Positions 18,866 through 26,195 of a stretch of 64,000 nucleotides of DNA are shown here, one piece after another (the stretch's first letter is position 1; each line of letters starts with the position of its first letter). A program made the position numbers and the translations under genes. This DNA comes from Leadbetterella sp964423865. Its GTDB lineage: Bacteria; Bacteroidota; Bacteroidia; Cytophagales; Spirosomataceae. The stretch is taken from the NCBI GenBank assembly GCA_964423865.1, contig CAYRGN010000014.1:14627-78626 (forward strand), written 5' to 3'. Below the pieces are notes generated by a model that was not told the origin of the DNA, made no database searches, and saw nothing but the letters and a program-made list of their open reading frames with translations.

Positions 18866-18895
18866 AAGCCGCCGGGGAAACCCGACGGCTTTTTT
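18866..18895 (+). terminator. Rho-independent terminator after nusG
   Basis: AAGCCG and CCGGG pair with CCCG-A-CGGCTT around a GAAA loop, followed by a T run. This is a textbook intrinsic terminator that closes the tRNA-Trp-secE-nusG unit. Confidence 0.9.
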
Positions 18896-19068
18896 CATTA
18901 ACTCCTGTAACTTTTCACCATTTCAAAAGTTTTTATAGCAGGATGCAACCTTGGAGCTTTGCCCCGCATCTTTTACCTGAAAGCTATTACAAAACCTGTT
19001 TTTTATCCATTCAAAAACCAAATCCGACCATTCAACCAGAAATGCTTTTCTGATAAAATGTACGGAAT

Positions 19069-19076
19069 TAATTTTG
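19069..19076 (+). promoter_or_regulatory. -7 promoter element of the 119-aa secreted protein
   Basis: TAATTTTG, an exact TAnnTTTG match, 32 nt upstream of the ATG at 19109. No matching -33 TTG was seen. Confidence 0.4.
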
Positions 19077-19108
19077 AAACGAAAAAGCAATAAAACTTAC
19101 TTAAAATT

Positions 19109-19468
19109 ATGAAAAAGCTATTTAAGACCTTCGCCGTACTGGCGATCAGCAGCACTTTGGCCTTTGCTAACGCAAAACCTGCCTCTTTCCAAGTGGGGAT
19201 GTACAATGTACATAATACGCATACTCTCAAAGTATTCGTGAACAAAGAATCTACGGATGTGCTACGATTAGAAATCAAAGACACCCAGGGAAAAGTGATT
19301 CATTCGGAAAACATAGGCAAAAACAAACAGAAGATGGGAATCAGCCTTAATCTTTCAAACCTGGAGTCCGGTGATTACACCCTTGAGTTGTCTGATAAGA
19401 CTTCTACATTCACCAAAGACATCCGGCTTGAAAAAGAGCAGAAAGAAGAGTTAAAAATTGTTATTTAG
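19109..19468 (+). CDS. Small secreted beta-sandwich protein (DUF3244-like)
   Basis: 119 aa with a signal peptide (MKKLFKTFAVLAISSTLAFANA). The mature part has short strands including VFVNKESTDVLRLEIKDTQGKVIH and LNLSNLESGDYTLELSDKTST. The layout resembles DUF3244 and secretion-tail-like sandwich domains of Bacteroidota. It is single-gene, with its own promoter and a terminator hairpin after it. Function is unknown; an envelope or periplasmic role is inferred from the signal peptide only. Confidence 0.75.
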   Translation: MKKLFKTFAVLAISSTLAFANAKPASFQVGMYNVHNTHTLKVFVNKESTDVLRLEIKDTQGKVIHSENIGKNKQKMGISLNLSNLESGDYTLELSDKTSTFTKDIRLEKEQKEELKIVI

Positions 19469-19482
19469 TTAGAACACGACAG

Positions 19483-19510
19483 GGGCTGGCCAATAGCCGG
19501 CCCTTTGTTT
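19483..19510. terminator. Hairpin between convergent genes
   Basis: GGGCTGGC pairs with GCCGGCCC (one G-T pair) around CAATA, followed by TTTGTTT. It separates the small secreted protein gene from convergent gldG. Confidence 0.75.
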
Positions 19511-21143
19511 ATATCCTCGCGTATTTCTTCCGGATCCACAAGTAACGAATCGCCCCGAATAACCACAAAATAACCAGGGGAAGAACGATATTTACAAGCT
19601 GAACCTCCATCCGTTTTTCCCGGATCTTTAAAGTATCCAGGGGCCGTATGCCCACCGTCTTTGACCTCGAAAGTAAAATCCCTTCGCTGTCGGTAAGGTA
19701 ACTCAACGCGTTCAAAAGAAAATCTTCATTCCCGTACCAGTGTTTAAAATACTTGTCGAATCCCAAAGGGTAAAACGTACCTTTCTCCGTATTGGTCTCG
19801 TTCCGGATTACATTCCCGTCTGCCACCACCAGTATTTTCGCGGGTGCCGACACCCGAATACCCCCTTCAGCGATACGATTCCGGTAAAGCGACTTAAACT
19901 CCCCTTCCACCAAATACGCCACCGCTTTGACTCCCTCCCTGTATTCCTCTTCTTCCGTGTCTTTCCGGGCTTCATTAAATGTAATCAAAGCCGGCGCATT
20001 CAGCACCCTGGTATGTGGAGAAGTCAGCAGTAAAGGCGTTTTAAGCAGCCCGTCACCCGCGTTCACCGTATCGATCGTAGCTGCATATTGGGTCAGTACC
20101 ATGCCTATATTTCGGGTAATCAAACTATTTCCAAAATTATTAATGAGAGGAAAGTAGCGGTAAACCACCGGCTGTATATTCGGTTCGTCTCCCATCTGGC
20201 CCACCACCAGGGGGATCACCGCGGCATTGAGGCCGTCTTTCACGATATTTTTATTCAGCCGGAGGCCGTAATTGAACAGGAGGTCATCGAGGTTTACATC
20301 CAAAGGCTGGGCATAACTTCCTTCCAGCCCTACCGAATCTACTTTCAGGCCATCGACAAAGAAAAGTACAGACCCGCCGGTCATGATAAACTGGTCGATC
20401 TTGAACTTGGTACTGTCGTCTAAAGGCTTATCGGGAGAGGGAATAATGAGCGCATCCAGCCCGTCGAAACTCCGGGAGGCCCGGGCATCAATAATAAAAA
20501 AATTATACCAGTCTTTCACCGCTTCTATCATTCCCCCGAATTCCAGGGGACTGGCCGAAGTAAATTCGGGCAGCAACCCCACGTTCTTTTTCTCTTTGGC
20601 CGTTAATTTGGCAATGGAAGACGCCAGCGTATATTCTACATTCTCGTACGACTGATTCAGCTTCTCTTCCGGCGTGACCGAAGTAATCTGGTCAGATTTC
20701 AGAAGCTGCACCACGTCTTCCTTACCCTCCGTCTTCACTACCGCGTAAGGAAATACGGCTATTTCCGACTTTCGCCCTCCCTTCTGATCAAACACCTGGG
20801 TAGGCACCATTCCCTTTTCGGTAAAGCCGGCATAACGCCCCTTCACTTCTTCCGCACTTCCGCTTCCCGGATCTATATAAGTTACAGAAATATCGGCATA
20901 ATAACGGAATTCCCTCAGCGTTTCCTTCACCGCCCGCCTGAGACGTTCAAAACCGCCGGGTAGATTATCTCCTTCCAGGTACACCTTGACTTCCACGGGT
21001 GCTTGCAGATCTTTGAGTAGATTTTGCGTAGCTTCGGAAATAGAATAACGCTTATCTTCGGTGAGATCCCAGCGGAAATACACCCAAGAACTTACAAGAT
21101 TGAGGAGGAGTACTCCCCCGATAACCGCTATCCATTTCCCCAT
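19509..21143 (-). CDS. gldG: Gliding-associated ABC-type protein GldG
   Basis: 544 aa from ATG 21143. An N-terminal membrane anchor (WIAVIGGVLLLNLVSSWVYF) is followed by the GldG signature block DLTEDKRYSISEATQNLLKD, a large periplasmic domain, and a C-terminal anchor (VNIVLPLVILWLFGAIRYLW). GldG works with GldF and GldA as an ABC-like complex needed for gliding in some Flavobacteriia. An ATG at 21167 is in frame but lies inside the -7 element 21172-21165, so 21143 is chosen. gldF, normally immediately upstream, is absent: the neighbour is a divergent DUF4293 gene. Confidence 0.92.
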   Translation of the reverse strand: MGKWIAVIGGVLLLNLVSSWVYFRWDLTEDKRYSISEATQNLLKDLQAPVEVKVYLEGDNLPGGFERLRRAVKETLREFRYYADISVTYIDPGSGSAEEVKGRYAGFTEKGMVPTQVFDQKGGRKSEIAVFPYAVVKTEGKEDVVQLLKSDQITSVTPEEKLNQSYENVEYTLASSIAKLTAKEKKNVGLLPEFTSASPLEFGGMIEAVKDWYNFFIIDARASRSFDGLDALIIPSPDKPLDDSTKFKIDQFIMTGGSVLFFVDGLKVDSVGLEGSYAQPLDVNLDDLLFNYGLRLNKNIVKDGLNAAVIPLVVGQMGDEPNIQPVVYRYFPLINNFGNSLITRNIGMVLTQYAATIDTVNAGDGLLKTPLLLTSPHTRVLNAPALITFNEARKDTEEEEYREGVKAVAYLVEGEFKSLYRNRIAEGGIRVSAPAKILVVADGNVIRNETNTEKGTFYPLGFDKYFKHWYGNEDFLLNALSYLTDSEGILLSRSKTVGIRPLDTLKIREKRMEVQLVNIVLPLVILWLFGAIRYLWIRKKYARI

Positions 21144-21164
21144 AGTCAATTCCGGAATAAAATA

Positions 21165-21172
21165 CAAAAATA
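21165..21172 (-). promoter_or_regulatory. -7 promoter element of gldG
   Basis: The minus strand reads TATTTTTG, an exact TAnnTTTG match, 22 nt upstream of the chosen gldG ATG (21143). It overlaps the alternative ATG at 21167 and so decides the start. Confidence 0.45.
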
Positions 21173-21268
21173 CGATAAAAAGCGCTTATTCCTTTTCACA
21201 TCAGGCAGGAACCACAGGGATAACGGAGCGAACGGCGACAAATGCATTTCAAACCGGAATTAAAATGC

Positions 21269-21276
21269 TATTTTTG
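21269..21276 (+). promoter_or_regulatory. -7 promoter element of DUF4293-fmt
   Basis: TATTTTTG, an exact TAnnTTTG match, 20 nt upstream of the ATG at 21296. It excludes the longer in-frame start at 21242. Confidence 0.5.
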
Positions 21277-21295
21277 CACAAACATTTCAATTGCA

Positions 21296-21763
21296 ATGAT
21301 TCAGAGAATTCAATCGGTATTTTTATTGATCTCCGCCATGGCCCTGGCCGTCTTCCTGGGCACGAATACGTATACCCGAACGCTCTCCGACTGGGAATCG
21401 ATCGTGGTCAACCCTTATCAGGTCATGCACAAGACCGGTACCCTGGGTACGGAAAAACCCATATTTTATGTGGCAGTCATGGCGTGTATCGCCGTACTGG
21501 TAAGTGTAATCGCGATATTTCAATACCGTAACCGCCTGCGCCAGATTCTTTTCGTAGCGTTTAATGCCCTGCTGATGGGCGCTACACTGGCCGTCACGGT
21601 ATACCATATCGTGAAAGACGCCAAGGAAATAGGGGTGGGAGGTGAAGAAACTTACGAAGCGGGAATTTTCGCTTTGATTATCGCCCTTCTCAGTAATTCC
21701 ATCGCCAATTATTTTATCAAAAAAGACGAGAAGCTGGTTCGCTCAGCCGACCGCATGAGATAG
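21296..21763 (+). CDS. DUF4293 family four-helix membrane protein
   Basis: 155 aa from MIQRIQSVFLLISAMA. Four hydrophobic segments occupy the chain (SVFLLISAMALAVFLG, FYVAVMACIAVLVSVIAIF, QILFVAFNALLMGATLAVTV, IFALIIALLSNSIANYFI), ending in a positively charged tail. The MIQRIQ start and the four-span layout are characteristic of DUF4293, a Bacteroidota-restricted family of unknown function. The fmt start codon follows its stop by one nucleotide, so they form an operon. Confidence 0.88.
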   Translation: MIQRIQSVFLLISAMALAVFLGTNTYTRTLSDWESIVVNPYQVMHKTGTLGTEKPIFYVAVMACIAVLVSVIAIFQYRNRLRQILFVAFNALLMGATLAVTVYHIVKDAKEIGVGGEETYEAGIFALIIALLSNSIANYFIKKDEKLVRSADRMR

Positions 21764-21764
21764 T

Positions 21765-22682
21765 ATGAGAATTGTGTTTATGGGAACACCGGATTTTGCG
21801 GTGGCCACCCTCCAAAGACTGGTCGAAAATCATTTTGAGGTGGTAGCCGTGGTCACCGCACCGGATAAACCGGTGGGTCGGGGACTTAAAATGAGCGAGT
21901 CGCCTGTCAAGAAATTCGCCGTTTCCCGGAACATTCCCGTACTTCAACCGGAAAAACTCAAAAGTAAGTCTTTCCTGGAAGAACTGGCGGCATACAAAGC
22001 CGACCTCCAGGTGGTAGTGGCTTTCCGCATGCTGCCCGAAGCCGTCTGGGCTATGCCGCCGAAAGGCACCATTAACCTGCACGGCTCCCTCCTGCCTCAA
22101 TACCGGGGCGCGGCACCCATCAACTGGGCGGTCATCAACGGCGAAAAAATCACGGGCGTAACCACCTTCTTTATCGAAAAAGAAATCGATACCGGGAAGA
22201 TCATTTTTACCGACACGCTGGCCATCGGCGAAAACGACTCCGCCGGTGATCTTCACGACAAAATGATGTGGACTGGCGCAGATCTTGTGGTGAAAACCGT
22301 GAAGGCCATTGAAACCGGAAACTACCCGGAAGTGCCTCAGATTTTTAGCGGCGAACTCAAGACAGCGCCCAAGATTTTTAAGGAAACCACGGAGATCGAC
22401 TGGGCCAGAGATGCTGCTTCTCTCCATAATTTTGTGCGTGGACTCAGTCCCTACCCGACCGCCTGGACCATACTGCACGATAAACAATTGAAGATTTTTG
22501 AAGCACAGCCGCTATCTTCTCTGCCTGCCGGTCTTGAAAAAGTGACGGAACAACTATACACCGACCATAAAAAAACTCTTGTAGCCGCTACTGGCCAGGG
22601 CTTCCTGAACCTTCTTTCCCTACAGCTGGAGGGAAAGAAACGGATGATGACGGAGGAGTTTTTGCGGGGATACCGCTTCTGA
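21765..22682 (+). CDS. fmt: Methionyl-tRNA formyltransferase
   Basis: Formylates Met-tRNAi using 10-formyl-THF. 305 aa. The N-terminal Rossmann domain has FMGTPDFAVATL. The formyl-transfer site is NLHGSLLPQYRGAAPINWAV with catalytic Asn-His and downstream Asp in EIDTG. The C-terminal OB-like domain begins around FVRGLSPYPTAW. It is coupled to the DUF4293 gene, one nucleotide apart. A REP palindrome stands 21 nt after the stop and could act as the transcript end. Confidence 0.96.
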   Translation: MRIVFMGTPDFAVATLQRLVENHFEVVAVVTAPDKPVGRGLKMSESPVKKFAVSRNIPVLQPEKLKSKSFLEELAAYKADLQVVVAFRMLPEAVWAMPPKGTINLHGSLLPQYRGAAPINWAVINGEKITGVTTFFIEKEIDTGKIIFTDTLAIGENDSAGDLHDKMMWTGADLVVKTVKAIETGNYPEVPQIFSGELKTAPKIFKETTEIDWARDAASLHNFVRGLSPYPTAWTILHDKQLKIFEAQPLSSLPAGLEKVTEQLYTDHKKTLVAATGQGFLNLLSLQLEGKKRMMTEEFLRGYRF

Positions 22683-22703
22683 TCATTTTGTGTATTTCTG
22701 TCC

Positions 22704-22736
22704 AAGCAGAGTCTTCGGCTTGCCGAGACTCTGCTT
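22704..22736 (+). repeat. REP palindrome A, copy 1
   Basis: 33-nt imperfect palindrome starting AAGCAGAGTCTTCGG and ending GAGACTCTGCTT. It is flanked by TCC on the left and ACATTATAAAAAAT on the right, the same flanks as copy 2. It lies 21 nt downstream of fmt. Confidence 0.92.
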
Positions 22737-22758
22737 ACATTATAAAAAATCTTGGTCG

Positions 22759-22789
22759 AAGCCGAGTCTCAACTTGTTGGACTCGGCTT
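22759..22789 (+). repeat. REP palindrome B, copy 1
   Basis: 31-nt palindrome with arms AAGCCGAGTC and GACTCGGCTT around TCAACTTGTTG. It is preceded by TTGGTCG and followed by TATCCAT, as in copy 2 at 23667. It is a distinct family from palindrome A, though both carry a GAGTC core. Confidence 0.9.
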
Positions 22790-22828
22790 TATCCATATCC
22801 TTCCAATTCCGAAATTTCACTTTTGTCC

Positions 22829-22861
22829 AAGCAGAGTCTTCGGCTTGCCGAGACTCTGCTT
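22829..22861 (+). repeat. REP palindrome A, copy 2
   Basis: Identical to copy 1 in both palindrome and right flank (ACATTATAAAAAATC). The transposase stop codon (TAA, 22867-22865) falls in that conserved flank, so gene and REP are physically fused. Confidence 0.92.
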
Positions 22862-22864
22862 ACA

Positions 22865-23431
22865 TTATAAAAAATCACCAAAATGCCTCAGTTCAAATTC
22901 GGGGCACCTTTCATTGAGTACATAAAACCGTGCTGAAGAGTGCTTATAATCTAAATAATTCTCTACCAGATTCCATTTTTTACTTATTGGGTTCTTATGG
23001 ATATAATCCAGCTTCTGTAAAATAAAATCTTCCGTAAAACATTCTTTCGCATCATAAGACGGTCTGAACACTTCATGAAGTTTCTTGTTTTTTCGGTCAG
23101 ACAAATTAACCACCTTTTGCATCCTGTCGAGCAATTGTATTTCCTTTTGCATTTCAAGCCTTTTGACTATCTCATACGCTAAAAATCGTTTCCCATTGGC
23201 TATAACTTTCATTAGTTCGGGACTATTGGGGGAAAAATACAATAATAGATGTATATGGTTCGGCATAATTACAAAACCTGTAACATACACCTCCTTCATC
23301 TCGAGGTATTTAAACCACTTGTATATATTATCATAGATCCGGGTAATAGAAAAAAGATTCTGCCATTTGAAACAGGTAAATGTTATAAAATAGATGGCAT
23401 GGGTATTTTGTTGTCTTGTTTTTACAGCCAT
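22865..23431 (-). CDS. REP-associated tyrosine transposase (RAYT, Y1/HUH)
   Basis: 188 aa from the ATG at 23431, directly beside the N gap. It is a single-strand nuclease of the TnpA-REP type that recognises REP hairpins. The HUH motif is in FVIMPNHIHLLLYF (His-Ile-His). The catalytic tyrosine is in KLDYIHKNPISKKW, which matches the family YIHxNP motif. Length is typical of RAYTs. Palindromes A and B lie on both sides in mirrored orientation, the expected REP-gene-iREP layout. A longer frame reading through the gap to 23725 is not real: it translates REP sequence and N. Confidence 0.93.
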   Translation of the reverse strand: MAVKTRQQNTHAIYFITFTCFKWQNLFSITRIYDNIYKWFKYLEMKEVYVTGFVIMPNHIHLLLYFSPNSPELMKVIANGKRFLAYEIVKRLEMQKEIQLLDRMQKVVNLSDRKNKKLHEVFRPSYDAKECFTEDFILQKLDYIHKNPISKKWNLVENYLDYKHSSARFYVLNERCPEFELRHFGDFL

Positions 23432-23432
23432 T

Positions 23433-23532
23433 NNNNNNNNNNNNNNNNNNNNNNNNNNNNNNNNNNNNNNNNNNNNNNNNNNNNNNNNNNNNNNNNNNNN
23501 NNNNNNNNNNNNNNNNNNNNNNNNNNNNNNNN
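23433..23532. other. Assembly gap of 100 N beside the RAYT gene
   Basis: Exactly 100 N, so a placeholder of unknown true length. The 55 nt just left of the gap (23378-23432, the 5' end of the transposase) recur at 23584-23638 on the right. The 54 nt immediately right of it (from TTATATTTTGG) recur from 23763. The assembler evidently broke in a local duplication. Confidence 0.97.
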
Positions 23533-23544
23533 TTATATTTTGGT

Positions 23545-23577
23545 AAGCAGAGTCTCGGCAAGCCGAAGACTCTGCTT
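23545..23577 (-). repeat. REP palindrome A, copy 3 (inverted)
   Basis: Copy of palindrome A in the opposite orientation, between the gap and the duplicated 5' fragment of the transposase. On the minus strand it is followed by ACCAAAATATAA. Confidence 0.9.
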
Positions 23578-23583
23578 GGACAC

Positions 23584-23638
23584 AAATGTTATAAAATAGA
23601 TGGCATGGGTATTTTGTTGTCTTGTTTTTACAGCCATT
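23584..23638 (-). pseudogene. Duplicated 5' fragment of the RAYT gene
   Basis: On the minus strand this repeats the ATG and the first 17-18 codons of the transposase (MAVKTRQQNTHAIYFITF), then breaks directly into REP copy 3. It is either a genuine partial copy made by REP-mediated rearrangement or an artefact of the adjacent gap. Confidence 0.65.
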
Positions 23639-23666
23639 TTTATTGTGTTTTTGTGTGACTTGGTCG

Positions 23667-23697
23667 AAGCCGAGTCTCAACTTGTTGGACTCGGCTT
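23667..23697 (+). repeat. REP palindrome B, copy 2
   Basis: Same 31-nt sequence as copy 1 (arms AAGCCGAGTC / GACTCGGCTT), with the same flanks TTGGTCG and TATCCAT. Confidence 0.9.
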
Positions 23698-23774
23698 TAT
23701 CCATTTGATAAAACTTTATGATCACAAGTTATGAATTATATTTAGTACGCAGAGCCCTTACATTATATTTTGGT

Positions 23775-23807
23775 AAGCAGAGTCTCGGCAAGCCGAAGAC
23801 TCTGCTT
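23775..23807 (-). repeat. REP palindrome A, copy 4 (inverted)
   Basis: Inverted copy with the same flanks as copy 3 (TTATATTTTGGT on the left, GGACACAAA on the right). It closes the element 85 nt before murE. Confidence 0.92.
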
Positions 23808-23892
23808 GGACACAAATTTTACGTTTATTTCCGGAACGGAATAAAATTACTTTTTCATTCTATCCCTTTATCTTTACACAAAAAAAACAACG

Positions 23893-25344
23893 ATGCTCCT
23901 CAGCGATATTCTTTATAACGTTTCCCTCAAATCAGTTTCAGGAAAAACCGATACGGAGATTTCTAAAATCGAATTTGATTCCCGAAAAATTGAAGCGGGA
24001 ACCCTGTTTGTGGCTATCCCGGGAACACAAACTGACGGACACAGTTTTATCGGGAAAGCGGTGGAAGCAGGAGCATCGGCTGTACTTTGCGAGGCCTTAC
24101 CCGACGAGCTTTCGCCTGACGTTACCTATATACAGGTGGAGAATTCCGCCCGGGCCATGGGCATCGCCGCTGGCAACTTTTACGGCAACCCTTCCCGCAG
24201 ATTAAGCCTCGTGGGCGTCACGGGCACCAACGGAAAAACCTCTGTAGCCACCCTCCTGTTCAGCCTGTTCAGGAAACTGGGCTATTCCTGTGGACTGCTC
24301 TCCACCGTGCAAAACCAGGTGGAAGACGAAGTCATTCCTTCCACGCACACCACCCCTGACGCACTCCGGCTAAACGAACTCCTGCACCTGATGCACCGGA
24401 AAGGATGCTCCTTTGTGTTCATGGAGGTGAGCTCGCATGCTGTGGTGCAGGAAAGAATTGCGGGACTTCATTTCTCCGGGGGAATTTTCACCAATATCAC
24501 CCAGGATCATCTCGACTTCCATCATACTTTCGACGAATACATCAAAGCCAAAAAAGGCTTCTTTGATATGCTGCCGGCTTCGGCTTTCGCCCTGACCAAC
24601 GCCGATGACCGGAACGGGAAAATCATGCTGCAAAATACGAAAGCTGAAAAACACGCTTACTCCCTGAAAAACATTGCTGATTTCAAGGGAAAGGTACTCG
24701 ATTGCGGCCTTTTTGGCTTGCAAATGGATATTGACGGACAAGAGGTGTGGTTTAAACTGATCGGAAAATTTAACGCCTACAACCTCCTGGCAGTATACGG
24801 CGCCGCGGTACTCCTGGAAGAAACGCCTGAAAATATCCTGACCGAACTTTCTCAACTCACCCCGCCTCCGGGCCGCTTTGAGCAGGTCATTTCACCGCGC
24901 CACACGGTGGGCATTGTAGATTATGCCCATACGCCTGACGCCCTGAAAAATGTACTGGAAACCATCAATGACCTCCGCCAGGGCCACGAACGGGTAATCA
25001 CGGTAGTGGGCTGCGGGGGAAACCGCGACAAAGGCAAGCGCCCTTTAATGGCTGGCATTGCCTGTGACCTGTCGGATATCGTCATTCTCACCTCCGATAA
25101 CCCCCGGAATGAGGAGCCGGAAGATATCCTCACCGACATGCAGGCCGGGGTACCCGTCACCAAACGCCGCAAAGTGGAACAGATTACCGACCGACGCGAA
25201 GCCATCCAGCGTGCCGTTGCCCTGGCCGGCCCGGAAGACATTATCCTGGTAGCCGGCAAAGGCCACGAAACGTACCAGGAAGTGAAAGGGATAAAAAGCC
25301 ACTTTGACGACCGGGAAGAGTTAAGAGCGGCTTTTAAGGCATAA
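23893..25344 (+). CDS. murE: UDP-MurNAc-L-Ala-D-Glu:meso-diaminopimelate ligase
   Basis: Adds meso-DAP to the peptidoglycan precursor in the cytoplasm. 483 aa. The N-terminal domain binds the UDP-sugar. The P-loop GVTGTNGKTS is near residue 112. The C-terminal domain has GCGGNRDKGKR and DNPRNEEPEDI; the DNPR motif marks specificity for meso-DAP rather than lysine. It stands alone, outside a dcw cluster, directly behind the REP/RAYT element. A near-consensus TATCTTTA lies 17-24 nt upstream. Confidence 0.96.
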   Translation: MLLSDILYNVSLKSVSGKTDTEISKIEFDSRKIEAGTLFVAIPGTQTDGHSFIGKAVEAGASAVLCEALPDELSPDVTYIQVENSARAMGIAAGNFYGNPSRRLSLVGVTGTNGKTSVATLLFSLFRKLGYSCGLLSTVQNQVEDEVIPSTHTTPDALRLNELLHLMHRKGCSFVFMEVSSHAVVQERIAGLHFSGGIFTNITQDHLDFHHTFDEYIKAKKGFFDMLPASAFALTNADDRNGKIMLQNTKAEKHAYSLKNIADFKGKVLDCGLFGLQMDIDGQEVWFKLIGKFNAYNLLAVYGAAVLLEETPENILTELSQLTPPPGRFEQVISPRHTVGIVDYAHTPDALKNVLETINDLRQGHERVITVVGCGGNRDKGKRPLMAGIACDLSDIVILTSDNPRNEEPEDILTDMQAGVPVTKRRKVEQITDRREAIQRAVALAGPEDIILVAGKGHETYQEVKGIKSHFDDREELRAAFKA

Positions 25345-25408
25345 GTATTCTGTCTTATCCCGGAAAATATTGCTATCTTTATTAACACAAAACAAAAAAA
25401 CAGCGCTT

Positions 25409-26041
25409 ATGAAATCCAAAAACATAGCAGAAGAACCCGTGATGGCCTACGGCGACATCACTTCTTTGGAGCAGCTTGACCTCACTAAGCGGTATTCCTA
25501 TGCCGATTATTTCAGGTGGAAGTTTCAGGAAAGAGTAGAACTTATTAGAGGCTTTATTCATAAAATGAGCCCCGCTCCGGCCCCTACTCATCAAAAGGTA
25601 GCAAGAAAATTAGTTCTGGGAATTGGCAATTATCTTCAAAACAAACCTTGCGAGGTGTTTTTTGCCCCGTTTGATGTCAGGCTTCCCGACTCCAAAAAGC
25701 AAAAGAATGATCATCTGGTTTATACCGTAATACAGCCGGATATATGTGTGATCTGCGACCTCGCGAAAATTGATACCCGAGGCTGTATCGGAGCGCCTGA
25801 TCTCGTCATAGAGATCTTGTCACCAGGAAATACCAAAAAGGAAATGGGTATAAAATTCGATCTCTATGAAGAAAATGGCGTAAAAGAATATTGGCTGGTA
25901 GAGCCGACCGAAAAGGTAATTTATGTCTATATCCTGCAAAAGGGCCGGTTCATCGGCCTGAAACCCTTTACCGAAGATGATGACATCAGCCCGGCCCTGT
26001 TTCCCGAACTGAAATTTAAGGTGGGGGATATTTTTGAATGA
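25409..26041 (+). CDS. Uma2 family (DUF820) restriction-fold nuclease
   Basis: 210 aa from MKSKNIAEEP; an earlier ATG at 25370 falls in the probable promoter (TATCTTTA, 25374-25381). The PD-(D/E)XK-like core is visible as VELIRGFIHKMSPAP, VFFAPFDVRLP, QPDICVICDLAKIDTRG, and GAPDLVIEILSPGNTKKEMGIKFDLYEENGVKEYWLVEP, containing the conserved Asp, Glu and Lys. Uma2 genes are abundant in cyanobacteria and some Bacteroidota and may be mobile; their biological role is not settled. It sits between murE and convergent murF without operon partners. Confidence 0.88.
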   Translation: MKSKNIAEEPVMAYGDITSLEQLDLTKRYSYADYFRWKFQERVELIRGFIHKMSPAPAPTHQKVARKLVLGIGNYLQNKPCEVFFAPFDVRLPDSKKQKNDHLVYTVIQPDICVICDLAKIDTRGCIGAPDLVIEILSPGNTKKEMGIKFDLYEENGVKEYWLVEPTEKVIYVYILQKGRFIGLKPFTEDDDISPALFPELKFKVGDIFE

Positions 26042-26070
26042 CCCGTCTTTAGACAAGCATGCTTTTAATT

Positions 26071-26190
26071 TTGCCCGGTGGCGATCCACCTTCAACTATC
26101 AGCCGGGCGACGCATCGCTTATTCATCAGGCAGTTGGTGTGCCTAACTTCTGATAGTGGTGCGCCACCCGGCTGACAGCTTATGGCTATT
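26071..26190. repeat. Palindromic core with AGCT-type heptads, downstream of murF
   Basis: Between the Uma2 gene and murF. It contains CCGGTGGCGATCCACC, CTATCAGCCGGGCGACG, TTGGTGTGCC and TGATAGTGGTGCGCCACCCGG, then the heptads GGCTGAC, AGCTTAT, GGCTATT. Read on the minus strand, the core matches those at 54342-54383 and 57011-57095 (GGTGGCG-ACCACT, GGCACACCAA, GATGAATAAGC). Confidence 0.75.
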
Positions 26191-26195
26191 TCATG

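Noticed and set aside
22688..22917. Small plus-strand frames over the REP palindromes
   Set aside because: They translate the repeat itself; the repeated peptide (SSACRDSAYIIKN) is just palindrome A read twice.
22865..23725. 286-codon frame reading through the N gap
   Set aside because: The upstream part translates REP palindromes, a duplicated fragment and N. The transposase proper starts at 23431.
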